This document shows, in pieces, positions 34,521 through 41,309 of a stretch of 54,532 nucleotides of DNA (positions within the stretch are counted from its first letter, which is position 1; every line of letters begins with the position of its first letter). The notes beneath the pieces were generated by a model. That model made no database searches. It was not told the origin of the DNA and saw nothing but the letters and a program-made list of their open reading frames with translations. Location of the stretch: positions 1-54,532 of IMG/VR virus record IMGVR_UViG_3300009285_003187; one strand, written 5' to 3'. This stretch comes from a virus. Both the position numbers and the translations under genes were made by a program.

Positions 34521-34549
34521 AATATACGATATTCTAATATCTTTGTCAA
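34521..34549 (-). promoter_or_regulatory. Strong leftward sigma70-like promoter
   Basis: On the minus strand the -35 is TTGACA (34549-34544), spacer 17 bp, -10 TATATT (34526-34521). An inverted repeat GATATTCTAATATC (34528-34541) lies in the spacer and may be an operator. The surroundings are AT-rich. It should drive the genes from 34455 to 31913. Confidence 0.8.
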
Positions 34550-34834
34550 GCATTATTTTTAGTTTTTTTCTGCGCTGCTCCTAACTCCCCTAATTACATA
34601 CGTTTATCTCACATTTATTTTATCGCCCCGGTTGATAGAGAGGTGGCCCAGAGAGCCAGGAGCGGGGCGGCGTGGATGTGTGCGATATGGCACTATCGCG
34701 GGCTGTCCTCCGCGTGGCGTAAAAAAGCATACATACGAGGGGGCGAGGGAGGAAGATGAGGAGAGACCCGCCTTGCGGGGTACGGGCGAGAGCAGGATAG
34801 GGAGGCGCTTGGTCTGTTTGTTCTGGCCCTGGTT

Positions 34835-34873
34835 GGGAGCGCAGCAGCGCACACGACACGGCCCGGAAGGGCC
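34835..34873. repeat. Second dispersed repeat family, inverted copy
   Basis: Reverse orientation of the sequence at 34475-34508, with two changes. Confidence 0.6.
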
Positions 34874-35018
34874 AAAGACGCGATGAGAGCGGCGGGTGGC
34901 GATGCTCAGGGACCGTGTGCGCTCAGGGTAGGGTCAGCAGCCCACACTTGAGCCGGGATTGGGTGATATGACCCACTTGGAGGCCAGGAGAAGGTCCCCT
35001 CCCCTCACACACGCGCTG

Positions 35019-35071
35019 TTTCGGTTGCGCGACACTGCGCAACTGTGCCATATCGCACACATTCCCCCGAA
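35019..35071. repeat. Composite dyad element, inverted copy
   Basis: GTTGCGCGACACTGCGCAAC (35024-35043) followed by TGTGCCATATCGCACA (35044-35059), then CATTCCCCCGAA. It is the reverse complement of 34173-34225 apart from few bases, so the two form a long inverted repeat of about 50 bases, 0.8 kb apart. Confidence 0.85.
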
Positions 35072-35106
35072 ACTGTGTACTCAAGCACACACTTTTCTGG
35101 CCCACA

Positions 35107-35348
35107 CGGACCAGGCAGCCACATCTTGTGGTTTGCGCGACATTGCGCAACCCGGGGAAACCCGGCCAGGTCAGGGCACTACGCGGGTACTACTACCAGT
35201 ACATGGGTACATGGTTACTATCTTCGCCTTCGTCCAGGCCGCCTTCGCCGCATCCGCGGGGCTGGTTCGAGGGGGTAGTGCGGCGGGCGAGTCGAGTCGG
35301 AGGAGTGTTTCACGGACCAGGCAGCCACATCTTGTGGTTTGCGCGACA
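35107..35348. repeat. 36-bp direct repeat
   Basis: The segment beginning CGGACCAGGCAGCCACATC at 35107-35142 recurs at 35313-35348 and ends in the GCGCGACA half of the dyad. The first copy completes the dyad; the second does not. Confidence 0.85.
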
Positions 35349-35460
35349 GGTTAGACAGGTAGTTACCCGGTTTTGCCCGGTGAGACCTTTTTCGACACCA
35401 CAAGAGACGCCTGGCCTGGCCGGCCCGGAATGTTTCACGGACCGGCCAGGGGCCGGAGGG

Positions 35461-35480
35461 CCCTGAGGGTAGCCGAAGGG
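35461..35480. repeat. Palindromic element
   Basis: CCCTGAGGGTAGCCGAAGGG, one of the dispersed repeat copies, in the gene-free tract. Confidence 0.7.
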
Positions 35481-35836
35481 GAAGGCAGGCGGGGAGACCG
35501 GGAGGTAGGGCACTACGCGCCTGCCTGCGCTGGCCGTCCCTGCCTTGCCCCGCTGCGCCTCCGGCCTCCGGCCCACTCTCTGCCCGGCCTCCGGCCTGCC
35601 CTCGCTGAGGGAGGGGCCACGACATGAGGAGGTAGGACGACGATGGAGGCGAAGGCGGCGGCGGAGGTGGCGGAGGCGGAGGCGGCCTGGGCGAAGGCGA
35701 AGGCGAAGGGGCGGAGGCGGAGGCGGAGGAGGCGGCCTGGGTGGGGCGTTTCCGGCCCCCACAGGGGCAACCGGCCAGCAGGCAGAGGGCAGGAAACCGG
35801 GACTGAAGTCCGGGACCGGAGGAGGGCGTAGCGCGC

Positions 35837-36107
35837 TTAGTGGGATGGTACGTTAGCCCCCCTCACACCGGCCTGGCCGTCCGGTCCTGGGCCGGACTGC
35901 GCCGTCTCAAGCGCCCTGCCGGGGGCGGGACTCCTGCGTCCGGATCCCGGGGGGGGCCGGCCCCCCTCCGGCGGGGCACAACCTCGGACTGCCGGGCCTC
36001 GACCACGAGCGCCCCGGTCGGTCCCTGAGCTTGTCGAAGGGCGCGCTTCGGGACGTGGGTATCTCGGTCCCTGAGCTTGTCGAAGGGGCGGAACTGGTGA
36101 GCGCATC
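35837..36107. other. Gene-free stretch downstream of the 36108 gene
   Basis: GC-rich DNA with no supported gene. It carries two copies of the palindromic element at 36023-36041 and 36069-36087. It may form the 3' end of the minus-strand messages. Confidence 0.5.
36023..36087. repeat. Two palindromic elements in tandem
   Basis: CCCTGAGCTTGTCGAAGGG at 36023-36041 and again at 36069-36087, each with GGT in front (CGGTCCCTGAG context). Confidence 0.85.
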
Positions 36108-36779
36108 CTATCCTCCGGGCCGGTTGCGCTCCCTCCCGGTTCCGGGCTGGGACGGACGGAAAAAGGTCCGGGAAGTGTGGCTCGCAGCGCCGGGATGGGT
36201 CTCACTTGTTTGTCGGCTACGCTCGGGGACCTCCCAAAGGTCCCATATCTCCTGGCGGGTGTAGAAGGACCAGCCTTCGACAGGACCCGCGGAATGGAGG
36301 AGCTTGTTGGAGACGGCGGGGGGCCTTGAGTGGACCCCGATCGGAAAGGTCCGGGACGAGGGGTCGGCCATCCGAAGGTGACACCACACCCAACCGAGGG
36401 TGATCGTCGCTGGAAACGTAGACCCGGTCGGTCCCTGAGCTTGTCGAAGGGCGGTCCCTGAGCACCGCCGAAGGGCGTGAAGATCGCCCGCAGGAAGGTC
36501 GGCCTCCGTCGGGCGTTCGTCCTCCAGCCGGTGATATAACCCATGGTCGTCCGTCCACTCGATGCCTGGGGTCCCGTCCTTGGTCCGCAGATCGTTGACG
36601 CACATGGGGTGGGTGTCGTCCTGGCACTCGAAGGCGGGCTTTCCGCACACCGGGCAGGGGTTAGTGATGCGGCCCTCTGCGTCCACGTCCCACAGGTAGG
36701 CGGTGGCACAGGAGAGTTCGCCGGCGATGAAGGAGAGGATCCGGTTGTTGAGGTCGTGGTCCATGAGCTTGTCTTTCAT
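36108..36779 (-). CDS. Hypothetical protein with cysteine site
   Basis: A 223-residue protein; ATG at 36779 with GAGGAGG in front. The N-terminal 55 residues include a CPVCGKPAFEC metal-binding site. A stretch of repeat-derived sequence (residues about 104-120, CSGTALRQAQGP) is followed by aromatic-rich sequence (TLGWVWCHLRMADPS). Function unknown. The start overlaps the previous stop by one base (TGATG). Confidence 0.55.
   Translation of the reverse strand: MKDKLMDHDLNNRILSFIAGELSCATAYLWDVDAEGRITNPCPVCGKPAFECQDDTHPMCVNDLRTKDGTPGIEWTDDHGLYHRLEDERPTEADLPAGDLHALRRCSGTALRQAQGPTGSTFPATITLGWVWCHLRMADPSSRTFPIGVHSRPPAVSNKLLHSAGPVEGWSFYTRQEIWDLWEVPERSRQTSETHPGAASHTSRTFFRPSQPGTGRERNRPGG
36433..36475. 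repeat. Palindromic element pair
   Basis: CCCTGAGCTTGTCGAAGGG (36433-36451) and the CACCGC-core variant (36455-36475), inside the gene at 36108-36779. Confidence 0.85.
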
Positions 36780-37105
36780 CACCGCCTCCTCTCTGTCTGT
36801 CGGTCCCCTCGGCTTCGCTCTGGGCTTGCCCTGAGCTTGTCGAAGGGCTTTGTCGAAGGGCTTTGTCGAAGGGAAAGCGCCACGTCTATCTCAGCCTCCA
36901 GGTGATCGTGGAGGCAGCGGCAGTAAGGCCGAACAAGTACAGGCCGAATCTTAGCCAATAACTCCGCCAGTTCCGCAATCGCCTTCTCCTGCTCCCGGAC
37001 GCGATGGTATAGTTTACAGGCCGGACAACAACCGGGGTCGTCGGGGCCAGACCCACCACAGTCGCAGATTTCGTTGACCAGACCACTGAGATCAAATTCG
37101 TTCAT
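36779..37105 (-). CDS. Small cysteine-rich protein with repeat-made C-terminus
   Basis: A 108-residue protein. Starts MNEFDLSGLVNEICDCGGSG and continues CCPACK, a zinc-ribbon-like cluster, then a helix (REQEKAIAELAELLAKIR). The last about 28 residues (beginning RQSPSTKPFDKLRAS) are translated from a palindromic element cluster. The start overlaps the previous stop (ATGA). Confidence 0.55.
   Translation of the reverse strand: MNEFDLSGLVNEICDCGGSGPDDPGCCPACKLYHRVREQEKAIAELAELLAKIRPVLVRPYCRCLHDHLEAEIDVALSLRQSPSTKPFDKLRASPERSRGDRQTERRR
36805..36873. repeat. Palindromic element cluster with mini-tandem
   Basis: A full element (CCCTGAGCTTGTCGAAGGG) flanked by a CCCCTCGGCTTCGCTCTGGG variant and followed by two further GCTTTGTCGAAGG half-copies, suggesting growth by slippage. 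Confidence 0.8.
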
Positions 37106-37233
37106 TGGTCACTCGCTTGAACGGTAAACTGCACGGCTACAAACTCGGCGTCGGCGTTCACGAAGATTTTCGGCGCGGATGCCCCGCTCTTTGAGCGGGG
37201 AGGAGCGCCGTCTCCTATGGAATCAGGGTGCAT
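37102..37233 (-). CDS. Small hypothetical protein
   Basis: A 43-residue protein with GAGGAG before the ATG and coupled ends (TGATG with the gene before, ATGA with the gene after). It contains the hairpin at 37182-37200 (CCCCGCTC-TTT-GAGCGGGG). Sequence is MHPDSIGDGAPPRSKSG followed by a beta-like end. No family. Confidence 0.5.
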   Translation of the reverse strand: MHPDSIGDGAPPRSKSGASAPKIFVNADAEFVAVQFTVQASDQ

Positions 37234-37472
37234 CAAGTTCTCCTCTCTATTTCGTGAAAGGCTACGTCTTGCATTGCCCTACGGATTTCGTGGTGTAGTT
37301 GCTCCGAGGGACTCGTTTTCTGAAGAAAATTCTCCAGATACATCCACAGTTCACAAGACTTGTTGTGGATGTATGTATAGTCAATCTTGGAACTATTACT
37401 CGCTTCCATTTCGCGTCTGTGTTTTTCAATGGTTCGGTCCCTGAGCTTGTCGAAGGGCTGGTCCTGGCTCAT
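37233..37472 (-). CDS. Small charged protein with repeat insertion
   Basis: A 79-residue protein starting MSQDQPFDKLRDRTIEKH, where residues 5-11 come from a palindromic element, then charged and helical (EMEASNSSKIDYTYIHNKSC, then EQLHHEIRRAMQDVAFHEIE). Both ends are coupled to neighbours by short overlaps. No recognised family. Confidence 0.5.
   Translation of the reverse strand: MSQDQPFDKLRDRTIEKHRREMEASNSSKIDYTYIHNKSCELWMYLENFLQKTSPSEQLHHEIRRAMQDVAFHEIERRT
37439..37457. repeat. Palindromic element
   Basis: CCCTGAGCTTGTCGAAGGG near the 5' end of the gene at 37233-37472, translated PFDKLRD. Confidence 0.85.
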
Positions 37473-37546
37473 GTCCACGCTCCTATCGCGTTCGCCACGA
37501 CGATCAGTCCGACCATCCATCGGACGATGGAGTCGTTGCGAGTCAT
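37469..37546 (-). CDS. Tiny membrane peptide
   Basis: A 25-residue peptide (MTRNDSIVRWMVGLIVVANA, then IGAWT) with one membrane helix, GGGGAG ribosome site, and ATGA overlaps at both ends. It would be missed by any 30-residue cutoff. A membrane role is likely, function unknown. Confidence 0.5.
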   Translation of the reverse strand: MTRNDSIVRWMVGLIVVANAIGAWT

Positions 37547-37686
37547 CCCTTTTTCTCCCCGCTTTTTTCCCAAACATATCTCCTGTGCCCGAGCCGCATC
37601 CACCACCCCAACCGCGCTCCACAGGGGCAACGAGTTTCAGGTAGCATGTCTCGTTCCTTATGGCAGAAGGTACAGGTGGTTTTCAT
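37543..37686 (-). CDS. Small zinc-ribbon protein
   Basis: A 47-residue protein (CTFCHKERDMLPETRCPCG) with two cysteine pairs, then a basic WWMRLGHRRY end. GAAGGAGGTGG precedes its ATG at 37686, and the ATGA overlaps the previous stop. Typical of the small metal-binding proteins in this operon. Confidence 0.6.
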   Translation of the reverse strand: MKTTCTFCHKERDMLPETRCPCGARLGWWMRLGHRRYVWEKSGEKKG

Positions 37687-37928
37687 GGCTTTTTCTCCAC
37701 CTCCTTCAACTGATCCTCTGGTACTCTGACCAGTCCACCGAGCCAGTACACGAACATCCTCCATCGCTCATCATAGACAGGCTCATCTTGAACGGTGGCT
37801 ATGGAGCAACGCTTGGAGTTTCCGCCGATCATCCACCACACAGATTCACCCTGGTGAAAGCGAGCTACAGGGGCGGGCGATGGCGATTCGCGCGCGATCA
37901 CTTCTTCCTGCGCCCGCATCCTGTCCAT
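37683..37928 (-). CDS. Small hypothetical protein
   Basis: An 81-residue protein, start chosen at 37928 behind GGGAGGAGATTG rather than at 38012, which would overlap the methylase. Sequence with an SH3-like beta look (SVWWMIGGNSKRCSIATVQD, then WRMFVYWLGGLVRVPEDQL). No family recognised. Confidence 0.55.
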   Translation of the reverse strand: MDRMRAQEEVIARESPSPAPVARFHQGESVWWMIGGNSKRCSIATVQDEPVYDERWRMFVYWLGGLVRVPEDQLKEVEKKP

Positions 37929-37963
37929 CAATCTCCTCCCTCTCTTTCGTTCGGCTTCTTTTT

Positions 37964-39121
37964 TCAGAACAATCTCCCCTGATCCGACTTCAGACAATGA
38001 GGGCTGAACCATACCCGCTCCCGAAACTTGTTATCCCTGCCCGGCCCGTTGCCCTGATTCGACATCCCGCCGTGCGTCTTCCAGGGCACGCACTCCCAGG
38101 AGCCGGGCATCGCATGCTCCCCCTCATATCCGCACAGGGCTATTCTCAGTAATGGGTTTTCCCCGTTGGAGATAGCCCATTCTTTGGCCTCATGCGCGAT
38201 TTTGCCGCAATCCACCGCGTAGAGGCCCATATCCCGGCCTGCCTCGGCGGAGTATGGAGGATCGAGAAACACGCCGGTTAAGCCGTGCCTGAATGTCACG
38301 GACGGCCCCATCACGCGGGACCAGTTCCCGCAGCAGACGCGGACCCGGCGCAGCCGGGCGGACAGGGCGTCGAACCAGGCGTAGATGTCGATGTTGGAGT
38401 TGATAGTCCCTACTCCATCCTGACTGAGTTGGTGGCCGCCCAGTTGCGGGCGATTCCGATTCACGCCTTGGCCTGCGTCCCCCAGGTGGGGGCGTTGCCG
38501 TTTCGTTCCATTTTTTCCCGCGTTCGTCATTTTCCCATCTACGCTCTGCCAGGGACCGTTTCCTGAGCACCATCCGCTCCCGATCCAGCAGCAGATACCC
38601 CATACCCACCAGCCCGCGATTTTGGCGTCGTAATAGTCCGGGTCGCCTTCGAGCCGGGCGGTCAGGTCGGCGCGCCGGTTGAGAAGCCAAATATGCCGGG
38701 CATGGATGTCGCACTCGTTCACGGGGGCATCGGCATAATGCGCGGTCTGCTCCGGGTCGTGCTGGATCGCCCTGTAAAAATTACAGATGAAGCCGTCCAT
38801 GTCATTCACGGTTTCGATCTGAGGCGGATGGGGACGGCCCAGTAGGACAGCCCCGGAACCGAAGAAAGGTTCGACGTAGTTTGGGCAATCGCCCAGGCGG
38901 GTCCAGACCCGATGGGAGGCGCGGAACTTGCCGCCAAACCATGGAAAAGGGGCCTTCAGCATCCCCGGCGCGGTCGCATGCGCCGTTCTTGTCTCCGTCA
39001 CGCCTGCAACCTCACCTTTCGGTGAATTCCCAGGACTGACAGGGGCCGGTTGGCCGATAGTGGTCCGCGCTACCGGAGATAGATTCTGACAGCGTGCCTC
39101 GCCGGGGGTATAATCGTTCAT
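37964..39121 (-). CDS. Dam-type DNA adenine N6-methyltransferase
   Basis: A 385-residue D12-class methylase. It has the AdoMet-binding start APFPWFGGK (58-65), EPFFGSGAVLLGRP (85-97), ND-type region and the catalytic DPPY at 287-290 (VFLDPPYSAEAG). Domain order matches Dam. A loop of about 110 residues around 180-250 is longer than usual and may hold the target-recognition part. It probably protects phage DNA from restriction or marks it for packaging. ATG 39121 overlaps the previous stop; another start at MLKAPFPW (residue 54) is possible. Confidence 0.85.
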   Translation of the reverse strand: MNDYTPGEARCQNLSPVARTTIGQPAPVSPGNSPKGEVAGVTETRTAHATAPGMLKAPFPWFGGKFRASHRVWTRLGDCPNYVEPFFGSGAVLLGRPHPPQIETVNDMDGFICNFYRAIQHDPEQTAHYADAPVNECDIHARHIWLLNRRADLTARLEGDPDYYDAKIAGWWVWGICCWIGSGWCSGNGPWQSVDGKMTNAGKNGTKRQRPHLGDAGQGVNRNRPQLGGHQLSQDGVGTINSNIDIYAWFDALSARLRRVRVCCGNWSRVMGPSVTFRHGLTGVFLDPPYSAEAGRDMGLYAVDCGKIAHEAKEWAISNGENPLLRIALCGYEGEHAMPGSWECVPWKTHGGMSNQGNGPGRDNKFRERVWFSPHCLKSDQGRLF

Positions 39122-39429
39122 CCCGCCCTCCACATCGCCAGCTTCGTCGTCCACCACGCCGCCAGCCGGTCCCGCAATGTGCGCCGCCTCGCTTTCCTCT
39201 CTTGCCGGTAGGTGATCAGGGTAGATCCCGCGATGCCCCGGATTCGAGCCAGCAGAGCGCCCGCGTCCGTCGCCTCGTAGGTCGCCGCGACGATCCGCCT
39301 CAAGGCGTCCTCAAGGATGGTGTTTGCCCGGCGCTCTCCGTTGCGCTGATCCCGAAGCAGCGCAAGGGCCTGATGGACGGCAGAGTCGGGAGGGAGGGAG
39401 AGTTCGGTCAAGTGTCGGTCAGGGTTCAT
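39118..39429 (-). CDS. Small helical protein
   Basis: A 103-residue, helix-rich, basic protein (DSAVHQALALLRDQRNGERR, then EDALRRIVAATYEATDAGAL) coupled by ATGA to genes on either side. No motif I recognise. Confidence 0.5.
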   Translation of the reverse strand: MNPDRHLTELSLPPDSAVHQALALLRDQRNGERRANTILEDALRRIVAATYEATDAGALLARIRGIAGSTLITYRQERKARRRTLRDRLAAWWTTKLAMWRAG

Positions 39430-39569
39430 GCTTCGGCCTCATTCGGTTGTGGATTTAGTCTGTCAGGCTGATTCCCTACCAATCTACTTACGCGGCCTTC
39501 GTACCGCTCCTGACAGACATGGGCGCAGGCCCAACCGCATTGGCCGCCTATGCGCCCTAATTCGTCCAC
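39426..39569 (-). CDS. Small cysteine-containing protein
   Basis: A 47-residue protein, GTG start behind AAAGG, with CGWACAHVC near residues 11-19, a metal-site candidate. It ends in ATGA overlapping the next gene. The last third comes from the 29-bp repeat shared with the gene at 41287. Confidence 0.4.
   Translation of the reverse strand: MDELGRIGGQCGWACAHVCQERYEGRVSRLVGNQPDRLNPQPNEAEA
39456..39484. repeat. 29-bp direct repeat, copy 1
   Basis: TAGTCTGTCAGGCTGATTCC then CT(A)CCAATC. It matches 41281-41309 with one difference and brackets the DUF6745-like cassette. Confidence 0.85.
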
Positions 39570-39612
39570 TCGCCTTTCACATTCTTTAATCGCGGATTCG
39601 CTTCCAATCGGT

Positions 39613-40935
39613 TCAAGCCAGCACAGTCGGCGTCTCTTTCGTCCCGTTTCTCCAATTCAATGCCGCCTCAATAGTGTGGCAGTCAGGATGCACTCCTTCG
39701 ATGTGCCATGTCCCGGTGGACGGATTCAGCATTTTGAGATAGGGTCGATGTCTTCCGTCTCCCAGGTCCAGGGAGATGAGGCTGTAGTTGCCCCATGTCT
39801 CTAACTCTTTGCCTCCAAGAGTTGTGACAACCCTGTGAACGCCGATTTTTCGGACAATCTCCCGGCGCACTTCCGCGTTTTTCTCTGAGAGAACAAGTTT
39901 GGCATCTAACCTGTCGGCGGGGGTTTCTGCGATCCCCTGGGATACGCGAACGCCATTCAGTGCCCAGACGGAAAATCCATCTCGATACAGGACAGCCGGA
40001 CCTCCATCCCGGTGAATTCGCGCCCCTAAAAGATGAATCCCAGAGGGTTTCTCGCTGGCGATCACCATATTCTCATAAGGCAACCACCATCCGCAGTGCA
40101 TCGCGGTGTGCATCATGGGGGCCAGCTTTTCGCAACACTTTAGGTCGAGCTCGTTCAGGAAAAACTCGTAAAAAGCCAACCACGATGCATCGTGAGAACC
40201 GTAACAAAAACCTCCCCCGACTGAGGCCCAGACTGAGTCCAGGACTGAGTCCCTGACTGAGGCCTCGACTGAGGCCCCGACTGAGGCCCCGACTGAGGCC
40301 CAGACTGAGGCCCAGACTGAGGCCCAGACTGAGTCCCAGACTGAGGCCCTGACTGAGGCCCTGACTGAATCCCAGACTGAGTCCTCGACTGAGTCCCTGA
40401 CTGAGTCCAAGACTGAGTCCCTGACTGAGGCCTCGACTGAGGCCCTGACTGAGGCCCTGACTGAGGCCCTGACTGAGGCCCAGACTGAGTCCCAGACTGA
40501 GGCCCTGACTGAGGCCTCGACTGAGGCCCTGACTGAGGCCTCGACTGAGGCCCCGACTGAGTCCTCGACTGAGTCCTCGACTGAGGCCCTGACCGAGGCC
40601 TCGACTGAGGCCCTGACTGAGTCCCTGACTGAGTCCAAGACTGAGGCCCCGACTGAGTTCCTGACTGAGGCCCCGACTGAGGCCTCGACTGAGGCCTCGA
40701 CTGAGGCCCTCAAGTTTTTCAAAAGAACTGCGCAGCAGACGCAGCCAAGCGGAGACTCCACCCACAGGATGCCTTTTGGCCCCGATATGTTCGCCACGCG
40801 ATATGATGCCACGATAGAAGCCTCCGCCTTTGCCCGGTCACACGGCGCTGTGCTCAGGCCGACCTTCAGCCACTTTTCCGCGTAGGCCGGGAATTTTGCC
40901 ACTTGCTCCGGCGTGAGCGATTCAATCCTGGACAA
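39613..40935 (-). CDS. DUF6745-like protein with 41-unit tetrapeptide repeat
   Basis: A 440-residue protein (TTG start at 40935, behind AGGAGGAGG; an in-frame TTG at 40953 is less likely). Residues 1-65 (LTPEQVAKFPAYAEKWLKVG, then LSTAPCDRAKAEASI) and the C-terminal about 190 residues (CGWWLPYENMVIASE, HRDGGPAVLYRDG, IHEGVHPDC) match what I recall of DUF6745. Between them 41 tetrapeptides of the form x-A/D-S-V, such as RASV, EASV, WDSV, form an uninterrupted block of 164 residues. This would make a beta-solenoid. The small QQGDV-type gene upstream is a usual partner of the family as I recall it. Function unknown. Confidence 0.7.
   Translation of the reverse strand: MSRIESLTPEQVAKFPAYAEKWLKVGLSTAPCDRAKAEASIVASYRVANISGPKGILWVESPLGCVCCAVLLKNLRASVEASVEASVGASVRNSVGASVLDSVRDSVRASVEASVRASVEDSVEDSVGASVEASVRASVEASVRASVWDSVWASVRASVRASVRASVEASVRDSVLDSVRDSVEDSVWDSVRASVRASVWDSVWASVWASVWASVGASVGASVEASVRDSVLDSVWASVGGGFCYGSHDASWLAFYEFFLNELDLKCCEKLAPMMHTAMHCGWWLPYENMVIASEKPSGIHLLGARIHRDGGPAVLYRDGFSVWALNGVRVSQGIAETPADRLDAKLVLSEKNAEVRREIVRKIGVHRVVTTLGGKELETWGNYSLISLDLGDGRHRPYLKMLNPSTGTWHIEGVHPDCHTIEAALNWRNGTKETPTVLA
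40219..40710 (-). repeat. 41-unit 12-bp coding tandem repeat
   Basis: Plus-strand unit GACTGA(GG/GT)CC(NN), 41 copies in perfect 12-bp register. On the coding strand each is one tetrapeptide: two fixed codons (TCA GTC = S-V), a second codon GCC, GAC or AAC, and a first codon NNG (AGG, GAG, GGG, TGG, TTG). One unit near 40590 differs silently (GACCGA). Confidence 0.95.
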
Positions 40936-41245
40936 CTCTGGCCTCCTCCTCAAGGTGGTCGTACTCGCGTACGCGGCTCACCTTGTAACTCCCCCTTGGG
41001 AGCACGACGGGCTTGTGTTCCTCGTGCCGAATCACGATTCGCCGAGGCGCGGCCATGAACACGTCCTCGCCGGGCGTGTTTGCCTGCCTGAACATCTCAA
41101 TGAACCCCTCAACCCGGTGGGCATGGCCGGTGGCTTCTCCCTCTGCCAGCGTGTTCCTGTGCTGTTTCGGTGACAACTTCACGGCGTTTGCCGGAATTTC
41201 GTCAACCGCCAGAATCAGAACATCCCCTTGTTGATAAAGTGCCAT
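40922..41245 (-). CDS. QQGDV-type small protein beside DUF6745 gene
   Basis: A 107-residue protein beginning MALYQQGDVLILAVDEIPAN, then GHAHRV, FMAAPRRIVIRHEEHKPV and LPRGSYKV. It is beta-rich, and its end overlaps the DUF6745-like gene by 14 bases. I recall this type next to DUF6745 proteins elsewhere, so they may work together. No function is known. Confidence 0.65.
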   Translation of the reverse strand: MALYQQGDVLILAVDEIPANAVKLSPKQHRNTLAEGEATGHAHRVEGFIEMFRQANTPGEDVFMAAPRRIVIRHEEHKPVVLPRGSYKVSRVREYDHLEEEARVVQD

Positions 41246-41280
41246 TGTGAGCCTCTCGTTGTTGTTTTACGGCTGTGGTT

Positions 41281-41309
41281 AGTCTGTCAGGCTGATTCCC
41301 TGCCAATCG
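41281..41309. repeat. 29-bp direct repeat, copy 2
   Basis: Same sequence as 39456-39484 with one base changed (CTGCCAATC). It covers the last codons of the nucleotidyltransferase gene. Confidence 0.85.

Larger units (their letters stand above)
34550..35836. other. Gene-poor, repeat-rich tract
   Basis: No convincing gene is seen on either strand. It holds an AT-rich leader, one copy of the TGTGCGATATGGCAC motif (34679-34694, last base changed), the second repeat family (34835-34873), an inverted copy of the dyad element (35019-35071), GTTGCGC-type dyads (35133-35150), a 36-bp direct repeat, a low-complexity GGC/GAG tract (about 35640-35750) and a palindromic element (35461-35480). It may be a regulatory or replication locus. 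Confidence 0.6.

Noticed and set aside
34600-35860. Several frames over the repeat tract
   Set aside because: They translate repeats and dyads in varying frames (such as MCAIWH peptides) without ribosome sites or domains.
35837-36709. Large minus-strand frame overlapping the gene at 36108
   Set aside because: It uses repeat-derived peptides and lacks the coupled start; the competing frame has a ribosome site and cysteine site.
37182-37200. IS200/IS605-type end hairpin (CCCCGCTC, loop TTT, GAGCGGGG)
   Set aside because: It looks similar to IS200-like ends, but no transposase or TnpB gene and no second end are nearby. It lies in a small coupled gene.
40219-40710. CRISPR array
   Set aside because: Units are contiguous 12-mers with no spacers of 25-45 bases and no Cas genes.
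40073-40765. Long minus-strand frame made of GLSRGLSQ repeats
   Set aside because: It is another frame of the 12-bp array. The frame with DUF6745 sequence on both sides is the coding one.
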